Source of the DNA: JBBRGK01 sp036741355
GTDB lineage: Bacteria; Chloroflexota; Dehalococcoidia; CAUJGQ01
Assembly: GCA_036741355.1 (NCBI GenBank)
Contig: DAINSK010000034.1
Coordinates: forward strand, 1 to 36,895
Length of the DNA stretch: 36,895 bases
Reading direction: 5' to 3'
The position numbers and the translations under genes were made by a program. How positions within the stretch are numbered: position 1 is the first letter of the stretch; each line of letters starts with the position of its first letter. The notes beneath the pieces were generated by a model that was given only the letters and a program-made list of their open reading frames with translations, had not been told where the DNA came from and did not search any database. Of this stretch, positions 8,285 to 15,665 are shown piece by piece.

Positions 8285-8581
8285 CTGTTCACTTCCGGGC
8301 ACCTCTACATCCAGATCAGAAGTGTTGCTGCAGCCTTCGACTAAAGACAGCGTAGCGGGATTCGAAGTGAAACGAACATACGCCGGGCGGAGGAGTGTAA
8401 GCGTCAGTGTTGTGTGCGGCACACGCACGCGGTTGCTCGTTCGATCGCCCGGCGGTTAAAACCGCAGGCTCATCCTACGAAACCGGCCTGCGCCGGTTCA
8501 CCAGTCCGCGCAGGCGGACTTCGTCTGCTGAGCGCGAGACTTCAGTCGCCGGGCGGGTCCGGAAGCTTCTGCCGCCGGCCG
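8285..8581. other. gene-free region with paired palindromes
   Basis: A 297-bp stretch between the crotonase stop and the CoA-binding gene start, both on the minus strand. I see no credible gene. Its notable content is the double hairpin at 8481-8519, which could end or protect the upstream five-gene transcript. Confidence 0.6.
8481..8519. repeat. double hairpin with complementary loops
   Basis: Two adjacent perfect hairpins. The first is AACCGGC/GCCGGTT (8481-8487 with 8492-8498) with loop CTGC. The second is GTCCGC/GCGGAC (8504-8509 with 8514-8519) with loop GCAG. The two loops are complementary, so the pair can also fold into one longer arm or form a kissing pair. Such GC-rich intergenic palindromes are often dispersed repeats, but only one copy is visible here. 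Confidence 0.55.
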
Positions 8582-9337
8582 CTACGCGCGCGGACCGACG
8601 ACGCGATCGGTGGCACGGCTGAATCGCTCGCTGTGATCGGCGCCGCCGCGAAGCTCGCGGTTGACTTCGCCCTCCAACTCGGCCGCCTCCCGGTGCAGCG
8701 ACGCCCGGTTGATCACCCGCTTGGCGCCCGCAACTGCCAGCGGCGAGTTTGCCGCGATCAACCGTACGTAGTCCCGGGTTACCTCTTCTAACCGCGCTGC
8801 CGGCACGACCTTGTTCACCAGCCCCATCTCGAGCGCCTCGGCGGCGTCGATGGTGCGTCCGGTGAAGATCAGGTCCTTGGCACGCGCCTGACCGACCGCG
8901 GCGGGCAACAGGCTGGCCGCGACGACGAGGCCATAGGCGGCTCCGGGAAAGCGAAACGTCGCTTCGTCGCTGCAGATGCGGATGTCGCACTGCAGCGCGG
9001 TTACGGTGCCGCCGCCCATGCAGAAGCCGTTGATGGCGCCAATCACGGGTTTCGAAACCCGACCCAGCCGCGCGCTGAGTCCGCCTGAGCCGCCACCACC
9101 GCCAGACGAGCGCTCCACACGTCCAGTGGCTTCGGCCATGTCCTGCCCGGCCGTAAACGAGTTGCCCATGCCGGTGAGCACGATCACACGCACGTCGGGG
9201 TCCGCCTCGGCGTCGTCGAGCGCCCTGATGACGGCAGCCGCGAGTGCATCGTTGACGGCGTTGCGTTTCTCGGCACGATTCATGCGGATGATCACGCCGC
9301 CTTCTAAACGTTCCACGACCGCCAGGTGCTCATTCAT
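8582..9337 (-). CDS. crotonase-fold protein lacking both hydratase glutamates
   Basis: A 251-aa member of the enoyl-CoA hydratase/isomerase superfamily, start ATG at 9337 with GGAGAG just upstream. The fold is clear: RMNRAEKRNAVND, FTAGQDM (first oxyanion-hole strand), GAINGFCMGGG (second oxyanion-hole element), CDIRICSDEATFRFP, and the C-terminal GLVNKVVPAARLEE with SPLAVAGAKRVINRA. In classical hydratases the next segments read GGGCELA and QPEI, with the two catalytic glutamates. Here they read GGGTVTA and FPGA, so both are replaced. It should therefore not be annotated as an enoyl-CoA hydratase; another crotonase-type reaction or a non-catalytic role is more likely. It is the last gene of a likely five-gene operon and follows fabI after 56 bp. 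Confidence 0.85.
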   Translation of the reverse strand: MNEHLAVVERLEGGVIIRMNRAEKRNAVNDALAAAVIRALDDAEADPDVRVIVLTGMGNSFTAGQDMAEATGRVERSSGGGGGSGGLSARLGRVSKPVIGAINGFCMGGGTVTALQCDIRICSDEATFRFPGAAYGLVVAASLLPAAVGQARAKDLIFTGRTIDAAEALEMGLVNKVVPAARLEEVTRDYVRLIAANSPLAVAGAKRVINRASLHREAAELEGEVNRELRGGADHSERFSRATDRVVGPRA

Positions 9338-9393
9338 AACGCTCTCCCCACCACTACCCGGCTGCGCGCCCAACTGCCTGCGCCCAAAGAGCG

Positions 9394-10176
9394 CTAGTCC
9401 GGCATCACCATCGTGCCCATCACGTTGTAGCCGCCGTCTACGTGAATCACCTCGCCGGTGATGCCGGCGGCAGCGTCCGTACACAGGAAGAGGGCGGTCC
9501 CACTAATCTCGGCGGGGCTCATCTTGCGCCGCAACGGCGATCTTTCGGTGACGTGGTGCTCCATCTTGAGGTAGCCGGGAATGCCGCGCGACGACGCGGT
9601 GCTGACGGGACCGGCTGATATGGCGTTGACGCGGATGTTCTGCCCGCCCAGGTCGTACGCGAGATACTTTACGCTGGCGTCGAGCGCAGCCTTCGCCACG
9701 CCCATCACGTTGTAGTTCGGTATTACGCGTTCGCCGCCGAGGTAGGTGAGGGTGATGACGCTGCCGCCGCCGCGCGCCGTCATCGAAGGTGCGGCTCGGC
9801 AAGTGAGCGCCGTGAGCGAATAGGCGCTGGATTCGAGTGTCAGCAGATAGGCTTCGCGCGAGGTCTGCACGAAGGGCCCCGACAGAGCTTCCGCGGGTGC
9901 GTAGGCGATCGAATGAATGAGGATGTCCAGTCCGCCCATCTCTCGTTCGATCCGTTCGAAAACGGCGTCGATCTGGTCGTCTCGGTTCGCGTCCATGGAG
10001 GCCGACAGCGTCCCGTCCAGCGTGGCGGCAAGCTGGAGGGCGCTGCGTTCGACGCGTTCGCCAAAATACGAGATCATCAGCCGCGCGCCCGCCCCATGCA
10101 AGGCCTGCGCGATTCCCCATGCAAGGCTGAACTTGTTCGTTACGCCGACGACCAGCGCGTTCTTGCCGGAAAGCAT
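9394..10176 (-). CDS. fabI: enoyl-[acyl-carrier-protein] reductase (NADH)
   Basis: A 260-aa FabI-type short-chain reductase. Residues 1-25 carry the FabI-style nucleotide loop (LVVGVTNKFSLAWGIAQAL), then DILIHSIAYAP and the signature LGGERVIPNYNVMGVAKAALDASVKYLA, containing the catalytic Tyr-x6-Lys pair (tyrosine in NYNVMGVAK). AGPVSTASSRGIPG and TGEVIHVDGGYNVMG complete the family pattern. It catalyses the last reduction of each fatty acid elongation cycle, trans-2-enoyl-ACP to acyl-ACP, in the cytoplasm. The gene lies between a 536-aa unknown protein (54 bp upstream) and the crotonase-fold gene (56 bp downstream) on the same strand, so it is probably co-transcribed with them. No other fab gene is in the window. 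Confidence 0.95.
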   Translation of the reverse strand: MLSGKNALVVGVTNKFSLAWGIAQALHGAGARLMISYFGERVERSALQLAATLDGTLSASMDANRDDQIDAVFERIEREMGGLDILIHSIAYAPAEALSGPFVQTSREAYLLTLESSAYSLTALTCRAAPSMTARGGGSVITLTYLGGERVIPNYNVMGVAKAALDASVKYLAYDLGGQNIRVNAISAGPVSTASSRGIPGYLKMEHHVTERSPLRRKMSPAEISGTALFLCTDAAAGITGEVIHVDGGYNVMGTMVMPD

Positions 10177-10230
10177 GCGGGCTTTCTCCCCGTCCCATGG
10201 TGACGCTTGGACCTTTAGTTTCCCTCGCGA

Positions 10231-11841
10231 TTACGAGGAGGCTAGGCCAAACTCGCGCTTGTAAAGATCAAGGCAACCGGTGTCGCGCGATCGGCGGACG
10301 CCGCGCGCGAGGTACTTCGTCCATGCGCGCAGGATGTCGTCCTTCCTGCTGGTACTGTTGCTGCGATACTCCTCGATCGAGGACATGCACAACCGGGCGA
10401 TGTGCGGGTCATTCTGAATCGTGGCGCCTACCTGCGCCAGCGTGGCCATCAGGTTGACGCGTTCGTTGGTCGCCCGAAGGTACGCCTCGACGATCGCCAT
10501 CGCCCGCGACGGATCTTGCACACTGCAGGCGCCGGTGAGCTCGACCAACAACTCGTTGGGCGTCTTGCTTTCGGCGTGAGCGCGATAGTGCTCCGGAGGC
10601 TCGATCTCGGCGGCCGGGTCGCGCGGGAATAGCTGGTTTGCGCGGATCAGGTCGTTGACGAACAGCGCCTCGAAATAGAGTGCCTTTGCCTGGTGCGGGT
10701 TGTCGTATGTGCGCAGCCAGTGGTTGACCACGTTGCAGTAATCGAATGAGTGGCCGGGCGTGAAGAATGCAGCCGGGTGCTCCACCACGTCGATCAAGTA
10801 GCGCATGTATGCGATTACGATCGCGTCGGCGATGGCGAGTAACGCCTTGCCGCCGCGAAGCAGCCGGGTGATCAGGGCTGTGACGTCTCCGGGCGCGGAC
10901 CAGAGGATCGTATCGATGACTTCGTCGACTTCGCGTTCGGTCAGGGGTTCGGTATTGCGCTGCTTCAGCGTGCTCCAACCCGCCTTGAACTCCTGCGGCA
11001 GCATGACGGTGGTCATCGACCACAGCTCGTAAAAGCGCGGCGTGCAGGCAAGATCGGGCACCACCGTGTAAAAGACGTCGTGGGCGTTCTCCCAGCCCAG
11101 CGTATCGGCCAGGTCCACCAGAGCGCGGGCCCGCAGGGCTTTATGTCCGATGTTCTGATAGCCCCCTCGTTGGATGACGGTCTCCTGGATGTCCACAATG
11201 CCCGCAAACAGGATCGCCTCTTTGAGCCGCTGCCGCGCTTCTGGATTGCCCGCGAGGCCAAGGAATAGGCCATAGGACCGCACGCGATCGCCTACCATGA
11301 TCGCGTCGATCATGGTGCGCAGCCGCTCGTCTACCGAGCCGGCCGTGATCGGTTGCTGGTCGTGAAAGTGGACCTGCGGGCCTTTCCAAGCGGGCTGATC
11401 GAAGCGGTTGCCCTCGGGCAACTTCAGATCTTCGCGGTCTCCGCACCGCTCCTGATCGCGGGCGTAGTGGCCAGGGAACTCGCAGTTGATCTGGCTCCAA
11501 ACGTCGAGGCCCTGTGGCGTGTACCACATTGCCTGGGCGAGCGGCAGCAGCGAGGTTGCTTTCGGCAGCGCGTTGCCCAATCGGTGGCTGCCGCGCCAGG
11601 CCAGGATCGTGTGATCGTAGTTGACGCCGCGCGTGCTGCCGTCGGGCTTGACCATGATGTGCGAAGGCGCCTGCACAAACGGGGCAGTTACACTGATCGC
11701 CGTGCCGATGAGCCGCTCCGGCTGATAGCCTTGCTTCAAGAGACCGAGGAACTGCTCCGTCGCGTGCGGGTAATCGGCATTGACGACGTATTCGCGCAGT
11801 TGGGTTAGCTTCTTGTCCCGTGCCACCGGAGCAGCCGGCAT
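10231..11841 (-). CDS. conserved hypothetical protein, helical, His-rich
   Basis: A 536-aa soluble protein with no signal peptide or membrane segment, start ATG at 11841 with AGGGGG five bases upstream. It looks mostly helical. Notable blocks are SHIMVKPDGSTRGVNYDHTI (about 60-79) followed by LAWRGSHRLG, KGPQVHFHD (about 153-161), QNIGHKALRARALVDLADTLGW (compare in two halves), and HSFDYCNVVNHWLRTYDNPHQAKALYFEAL (about 363-392, quoted as HSFDYCNVVNHW and HQAKALYFEAL). The repeated histidines and the GHKAL...GW pattern remind me of uncharacterised proteins sometimes fused to Rieske domains, and loosely of questin-oxidase-like proteins, but that is recall and unverified. It lies in an operon with a thioredoxin-like protein, a 121-aa unknown and fabI. 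A metal- or redox-linked role is possible; I cannot assign a function. Confidence 0.8.
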   Translation of the reverse strand: MPAAPVARDKKLTQLREYVVNADYPHATEQFLGLLKQGYQPERLIGTAISVTAPFVQAPSHIMVKPDGSTRGVNYDHTILAWRGSHRLGNALPKATSLLPLAQAMWYTPQGLDVWSQINCEFPGHYARDQERCGDREDLKLPEGNRFDQPAWKGPQVHFHDQQPITAGSVDERLRTMIDAIMVGDRVRSYGLFLGLAGNPEARQRLKEAILFAGIVDIQETVIQRGGYQNIGHKALRARALVDLADTLGWENAHDVFYTVVPDLACTPRFYELWSMTTVMLPQEFKAGWSTLKQRNTEPLTEREVDEVIDTILWSAPGDVTALITRLLRGGKALLAIADAIVIAYMRYLIDVVEHPAAFFTPGHSFDYCNVVNHWLRTYDNPHQAKALYFEALFVNDLIRANQLFPRDPAAEIEPPEHYRAHAESKTPNELLVELTGACSVQDPSRAMAIVEAYLRATNERVNLMATLAQVGATIQNDPHIARLCMSSIEEYRSNSTSRKDDILRAWTKYLARGVRRSRDTGCLDLYKREFGLASS

Positions 11842-11863
11842 ATCAGCCCCCTACGTTCTTCGC

Positions 11864-12229
11864 TTAACGTAGCACAATGGCGTGCCGGCGAGCGCCTTTC
11901 GGATGCCAGCGCGCTGCACGAAGCTTCTCCCCGCGGTCCTGTGTAAAGCTGTTGGCGAAGGCTACCCAGATGGGCCCGCGGGCGCGATATTCGGCCTCCA
12001 GGATACTGACACGCACCGGGTCGATGCTCTCCCAGATATGCTCGACGAGCCGGTCGAACGTGCCGACCCAGTCCGGGCCAGAGGCGCGTGCCGGCGAGAA
12101 TCCGTCGAGGAACTCGACGAGCTCCTCTACCGTGGCTGCACCCAACAAAGTCTCGACTTCTTCCACGGCAAGCTCCAGCGCAGCTGCCATGGCGTTGCGC
12201 ATCTTCCAGGACCGGTGCAGGTCGCTCAT
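11864..12229 (-). CDS. hypothetical protein, 121 aa
   Basis: Unrecognised. The ATG at 12229 overlaps the stop of the upstream thioredoxin-like gene (ATGA), and its stop is 22 bp before the 536-aa protein, so it is firmly inside the operon. Residues about 10-45 are an acidic amphipathic helix (ALELAVEEVETLLGAATVEE), followed by WVGTFDRLVEHIWESIDPVRVSI and a basic C-terminal tail rich in Arg and His. There are no cysteines, membrane segments or signal peptide. Coupled translation suggests it works with one of its neighbours. Confidence 0.7.
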   Translation of the reverse strand: MSDLHRSWKMRNAMAAALELAVEEVETLLGAATVEELVEFLDGFSPARASGPDWVGTFDRLVEHIWESIDPVRVSILEAEYRARGPIWVAFANSFTQDRGEKLRAARWHPKGARRHAIVLR

Positions 12230-12567
12230 TGGCTCTTGGGGGGCGCCTGTTGCCGGCGCATAGCGGTCTCGATGCCACGCAGCACGAGCCCTTTTGATGG
12301 CAGCGGCCGCCAGCCGTCGGGGCTGTTATAAAAGCGGCAACTGGTCGCAAACTCCTCAGGCTCGCGGTCGCCGTATTCCACGTCCATACCGTTCACGCGC
12401 ACGGTTGGGCTGCCGAAGAAGCGTTTTGCTTTCGCCTCTTCGTATTCGCCAATTGAGATTACTTCGACGTCTGCGGCCTGGCTGCTCTCGGCGATCGCTT
12501 CGTCGACGATCGCGCGGGCCTGATCTTTATGGGAGCAAGAGGGGGAGACGTACAATTCAACCTTCAT
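12226..12567 (-). CDS. thioredoxin-fold protein with single N-terminal cysteine
   Basis: A 113-aa protein read from ATG 12567; an open frame reaches 12903 but the upstream part lacks family sense. It has the small thioredoxin-like fold seen in DUF2703-type and mercury-resistance-associated proteins: strand MKVELYVSPSCSHKDQA, helix RAIVDEAIAES, strand DVEVISIG, then the cis-proline loop FFGSPTVRVNGMDVEYGD and CRFYNSPDG. The active-site position reads SPSCSH with only one cysteine (Cys11) in place of a CPxC pair; a second cysteine occurs in the CRFY motif, as in relatives. It may handle a metal ion or do monothiol chemistry. It is the first gene of the operon that runs through fabI to the crotonase-fold gene. 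Confidence 0.82.
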   Translation of the reverse strand: MKVELYVSPSCSHKDQARAIVDEAIAESSQAADVEVISIGEYEEAKAKRFFGSPTVRVNGMDVEYGDREPEEFATSCRFYNSPDGWRPLPSKGLVLRGIETAMRRQQAPPKSQ

Positions 12568-12600
12568 TGGGCAGGCGCCTCGTTCGCTGGAAGTGGGCTC

Positions 12601-12606
12601 AGTATA
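12601..12606 (-). promoter_or_regulatory. candidate -10 box of the fabI operon
   Basis: TATACT on the minus strand, 33 bases upstream of the thioredoxin-like start codon. A matching -35 is not clear. Confidence 0.3.
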
Positions 12607-12683
12607 CATCGCTCGTTTTATGCGAAGCGGCTTACCATGTCCTGTATCGTGCGGCGTAGTTTGAGCCGTTAGCGTGAGGTCAA

Positions 12684-13406
12684 TCAATCGATGGGGTTTG
12701 GGTAAGGTAGGGTCGGTAGCTGCCATTGCTCGCTCATGATTGCAGACTCCAACGGGCGCCGATGCCGCCAGTCCTCCGTTTGCAAGAGTGGCTCTTGCTC
12801 GAATCGCTCCGGAAATCCCATGCACAGATAAGCGACCGGGATAACGTGTGGCGGGATCGCAAGAATTTCGCGGAGCCAGGCCGTCTTCAGGATGCTCACC
12901 CACCCCACCCCGAGCCCTTCAGCCCGGGCCGCAAGCCACAGGTTCTCCACGGCCAGACAGGTGCTGTAGACGTCCGTTTCCGGCATGCTGTTGCGACCCA
13001 GCACCTCCCCACCACGGGTTGGATCACAGGTGATGCAGAGGTTGAGTGGCGCCTCCAGAATGCCTTCCAACTTAAGTGACAGGTACTGCGAGCGACGCGG
13101 CTCATCATAGAAGCAGGCGGCGGCCTGACGTTCCCGCTCGAATAGCTCCTTCACGCGCCGCCGTGTCGCAACAGACCGGATGACAATGAAGTTCCATGGC
13201 TGCATAAACCCCACCGATGGAGCATGATGCGCCGCATTCAGCACCCGTCGCAGCACCCTGGGAGCGATCTCCCTGTTGCGGAAGCGCCGCACATCCCGAC
13301 GCCGATAGATCGCTTCGAAAACTGCTTTCCGGGCCGGCTCGGGAAAGCGGCCGCCAAACAGTTCCTCGTGTTCTTCTCCCCGGGACAGGCCATCCGGGTC
13401 GCACAT
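12684..13406 (-). CDS. bluB: 5,6-dimethylbenzimidazole synthase
   Basis: A 240-aa flavin-destructase of the nitroreductase fold. BluB-specific stretches are present along the length: AIYRRRDVRRFRNREI, AAHHAPSVGFMQPWNFIVI, QAAACFYDEPRRSQYLSLKLEGI (read in halves), EAPLNLCITCDPTR, VLGRNSMPETDVYSTCLAVENLWLAARAEGLGVGWVSIL, and the C-terminal PVAYLCMGFP with W-RPLES. BluB breaks down reduced FMN with oxygen to make the lower ligand of cobalamin. No other cobalamin gene is near, so it is a lone locus. The gene is 117 bp upstream of the thioredoxin-like gene on the same strand. Base 13406 starts the frame; the ATG-type start is at the very N-terminus, MCDPDGLSRGEE. Confidence 0.93.
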   Translation of the reverse strand: MCDPDGLSRGEEHEELFGGRFPEPARKAVFEAIYRRRDVRRFRNREIAPRVLRRVLNAAHHAPSVGFMQPWNFIVIRSVATRRRVKELFERERQAAACFYDEPRRSQYLSLKLEGILEAPLNLCITCDPTRGGEVLGRNSMPETDVYSTCLAVENLWLAARAEGLGVGWVSILKTAWLREILAIPPHVIPVAYLCMGFPERFEQEPLLQTEDWRHRRPLESAIMSEQWQLPTLPYPNPID

Positions 13407-13779
13407 TCAAGTCACCCCTTGCTCATGAAAAAGCCCTCGGCGCTTATCCACCGAGGGCTTCGAGTCCGTTGGTATGTTTAGCCCAGCGTGGATATCATGA
13501 CCGACCAGCCTGCCACGGGCAATTCAACCCCTAACCTCACCATAGCCGCGACCGGTTGAGCGCGGAGCAAACGCTGGACGGGGTGTCGCGAATGACCGTT
13601 TGGACTTCCCTCGGCGTAACCCGGCTTCCGCGACGCGACAAACCGCGCTACTTGTTGCCGGCCAGAGCAATGCCGTTATCAAAGCCCGTGGACGAATTAA
13701 CAGTTCGTGTGTACAGCGCATCACAGACGCCGGCCATCGCGATGCTAAGATTGCCGGCAGAGTGAATAGGAGAACAGGC
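13407..13779. other. gene-free junction between bluB and the accessory region
   Basis: A 373-bp stretch. It contains the minus-strand terminator at 13431-13460. A 20-codon plus-strand open frame starts at the ATG at 13498 (MTDQPATGNSTPN...) and stops at 13558-13560. It may be the head of a lost gene. The remainder, up to the small gene at 13780, has no convincing frame on either strand. Confidence 0.5.
13428..13460 (-). terminator. orphan intrinsic terminator, minus strand
   Basis: A 10-bp perfect stem, AAGCCCTCGG (13431-13440) with CCGAGGGCTT (13451-13460), and a 10-base loop. On the minus strand it ends in a run of five U. It would stop minus-strand transcripts entering from the accessory region before bluB. 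No minus-strand gene lies within 1 kb on its input side, so its original gene may be lost. Confidence 0.8.
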
Positions 13780-14082
13780 ATGTACACCGATGTGACAGAG
13801 GTCCTTCTACTCCGCGACGATCATGGTCGGTACTATGTCTTCTCGCGCGAGCAGTTCGAACAAAGCCGCGTACCAGAGGATCAGGTCCCCGAGTTGGAAC
13901 AGCAGCTCACGGATGGCGACGTCCGCGGTTATTTGGCCGCGACCGCTCCGGTGATGCCGGGCAATAATCTGTCCCTCACATTCACCACGGTTGGCGTAGG
14001 ATCCCTCACGCCGTCGCCGCGAGACGTGGCCACGGGGCAGGCCGCGGGCAGGCGGCAGTGGACCCCTATTCGTGTTGCTTAA
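13780..14082 (+). CDS. small protein with V-R-G-Y-L motif
   Basis: A 100-aa protein, ATG at 13780 with AGGAGA seven bases upstream; the frame is open further up but without an SD. The N-terminal half reads EVLLLRDDHGRYYVFSREQFEQSRVPEDQ, a beta hairpin then a short acidic helix (LEQQLTDGD). It is followed by VRGYLAATAPV (residues 48-58) and a hydrophobic, Gly/Thr-rich C-terminal part. I do not know a named family. The VRGYL..TAP block has a close match (VQGYLF-TAPI) in the next gene, 77 bp downstream, so the two are probably related and co-transcribed. The acidic helical head plus a conserved turn and a variable hydrophobic tail recalls peptide precursors, but no maturation enzyme is encoded nearby. 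Confidence 0.72.
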   Translation: MYTDVTEVLLLRDDHGRYYVFSREQFEQSRVPEDQVPELEQQLTDGDVRGYLAATAPVMPGNNLSLTFTTVGVGSLTPSPRDVATGQAAGRRQWTPIRVA

Positions 14083-14159
14083 TAGAGCGCATGACACGTA
14101 ATAGTTGCGGAGGAGCCGGCCCCGCGTGCAGGCCAGGCGTGAGATTAAGGAGAACAGCG

Positions 14160-14456
14160 GTGAGCGAAGAGGCAATCACCCAGGAGCAGATGGAGGCATT
14201 TGTGGAGAAACTTAACGGCTTCATGGCTACGATCAGCGAGCAAGAGCAACGATGGTTGGCCTCGTTGGTTACCAGCGCCGACGGCAACCAGAGCGTGCAG
14301 GGCTACCTTTTCACGGCTCCGATCAGCCTTACGGTGGTACCGTCGCGTCCAGCCTCAGGACCTGCGGTCAAACCGAAGGGCGGGGACCAACCGATCAAGT
14401 ATTTGGAGTTCCAGTTGAAGGACGCCTATATTTCGCAACCGGCGGCTCTGAATTGA
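14160..14456 (+). CDS. small protein with V-Q-G-Y-L motif
   Basis: A 98-aa protein. The start is set at GTG 14160 because AAGGAGA lies six bases upstream; the frame extends to 14058 without SD. Residues 1-45 are an acidic helical segment (ITQEQMEAFVEKLNGFMATISEQEQRW, read in halves). Then comes VQGYLFTAPI (46-55), a Pro-rich linker (61-78), and the tail IKYLEFQLKDAYIS. The motif is shared with the preceding small gene. The tail is shared with a broken copy at 19183-19239, where the DNA matches at 34 of 42 bases and the peptide reads VKYMEFKLKDILIS. Function unknown. Confidence 0.72.
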   Translation: MSEEAITQEQMEAFVEKLNGFMATISEQEQRWLASLVTSADGNQSVQGYLFTAPISLTVVPSRPASGPAVKPKGGDQPIKYLEFQLKDAYISQPAALN

Positions 14457-14529
14457 ACATCGGAAGGGGCAAAAGTCCTTCAAGGGGTCATAACCCGCTG
14501 CACCGCTGAGTTTATTGCAGCTTGCTCTA

Positions 14530-14841
14530 ACCAGCCACGGCACGATGGCTGCAGAGAGCCGCAGGCTCACCGCGCTTCGTGGTGTGTGATGAACTTCTAG
14601 CCCGTACGCCAGGTGGTAGCTGTCGACGGCCTACGCCGTCACTGACTGGGGTGCGGGAATCGCACCGAGCTGCTGCAGGACGCTGAGGTTGTCCGCGTTC
14701 ATGTGGTGCTCGACGATTTTGTCCCCAGCAACCCGGTAGATGAGCATGACCGAACAGACCACCTCCCTGCCGGTCGCCGGGATGCCGTAAAACTCGCCGC
14801 GGTGCACGCCCCGAAACGTGGTTCGGACCGCCACCTTGTCC
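14530..14841. repeat. 312-bp direct repeat, left copy
   Basis: Matches 15922-16233 in the same orientation at a constant offset of 1392 bases. By eye there are only three mismatches, all within the first 35 bases. It covers the 3' half of a SnoaL-like gene and about 100 bp downstream of it. The near-identity shows a recent copying event. Confidence 0.95.
14631..14841 (-). pseudogene. 5'-truncated copy of the SnoaL-like gene
   Basis: Encodes the last 68 residues of the 130-aa SnoaL-like protein (from KVAVRTTFRGV to the stop) without change. Upstream of the repeat edge the reading frame continues for only about 15 unrelated codons (WSTQPADAKD...) before a TGA. A GTG inside the copy could in theory start a 67-aa product, but there is no SD. 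The half left has the strands but not the N-terminal helices of the fold, so it is probably non-functional. Confidence 0.85.
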
Positions 14842-15023
14842 TTGGCGTCCGCCGGTTGTGTTGACCATGAGATTCACCACCGCGACGGTGCTTGACAAGG
14901 GGTCATTCCATAGCAGTGCGAATGGAAGCGGAGCACCACCGACTCACCGGGTGGGGTACGGTCGCACCGCGACCGCCCCGATTGCTAGCAGCAAATCTGG
15001 AACGACGCAGCTATCGCGCCGGG

Positions 15024-15650
15024 CTATAAAAGTCCGGGACACGGCGTCGTGGGGGCGGACAACGGTGTTCCTGCCGGCTGCCTGCCAGCGTTGATGTCTA
15101 CGTTCAAGGCGGTTTGCGGGTCAGCCACATCAAACACACCCGCGAAGAAGGTCATTTGGTCCTGCGGAACTACGGCTATGAAAGACTGCAGGATGCGTTG
15201 CACGCCGTGGGCACGGATGACGTCATTTTGTATCTCACGTTCACCCGTGACTACAGCCCCAGCGACCTGGATGTTGCGCAGCGTGGTGCAATTGTGAGTC
15301 GTGATGTTGCCTTGAATCTGCTGGCTGATGCCCGCCACGTCTGTGCAGGGTGTTTGCTCCGAGCAGTTGCCTGTTGGCGTCGGACCAATGAAGACCGCGT
15401 TATCGGCAAATTGGGCCACCGCGGTGTTCAGGTCGCCGAGCGGCTCCGCATCCAGCCATCGTAGAACTACCGACACGCGGTTAGCCTGTTGCGCCTGTGC
15501 TGGCCGTGTCCCGCCGTGGAAGCTCAACCCCAGGCCTAGCAGCGTTGCCAAAAGCAGCATGATGGTCAGCGGACGGACAGGACGTGCCAACCGATGGAAC
15601 ATGCACCACCTTCCGTGGGCGAAGATTGCGGTCATCACTTTGAACTTCAC
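15024..15650 (-). CDS. secreted NTF2/SnoaL-like protein
   Basis: A 208-aa protein, GTG start at 15650 with AGGAAAGGA upstream. Residues about 25-55 form a signal peptide (PLTIMLLLATLLGLGLSF, likely cleavage near AQAQQ). The mature part is an NTF2-like alpha-plus-beta fold: helix VVLRWLDAEPLGDLNTAVAQFADNAVFIGP, a loop with a CSEQTPC cysteine pair, CTDVAGISQQIQ, VAGAVVTGEREIQNDVIRAHGV, and a strand ILQSFIAVVPQDQMTFFAGVFDV. Two or three extra cysteines (including HNCTTL) suggest disulfides, consistent with export. The fold is used for small-molecule binding or catalysis; the ligand is unknown. It may be co-transcribed with the 98-codon frame 15 bp upstream. The nearby cytoplasmic SnoaL-like gene has the same general fold. 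Confidence 0.85.
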   Translation of the reverse strand: MKFKVMTAIFAHGRWCMFHRLARPVRPLTIMLLLATLLGLGLSFHGGTRPAQAQQANRVSVVLRWLDAEPLGDLNTAVAQFADNAVFIGPTPTGNCSEQTPCTDVAGISQQIQGNITTHNCTTLRNIQVAGAVVTGEREIQNDVIRAHGVQRILQSFIAVVPQDQMTFFAGVFDVADPQTALNVDINAGRQPAGTPLSAPTTPCPGLL

Positions 15651-15665
15651 TGTCGTTTTCCTTTC

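Larger units (their letters stand above)
14457..15023. other. non-coding stretch carrying the partial duplication
   Basis: A 567-bp interval. Bases 14530-14841 are the left copy of the 312-bp direct repeat, including the broken SnoaL-like gene. Bases 14842-15023 hold no convincing gene on either strand. Confidence 0.6.

Noticed and set aside
14394..14437. Tail of the 98-aa protein as a type VI secretion Hcp-like end
   Set aside because: The YLEFQLKD string loosely recalls Hcp C-termini, but the protein is far too short and has no Hcp barrel.
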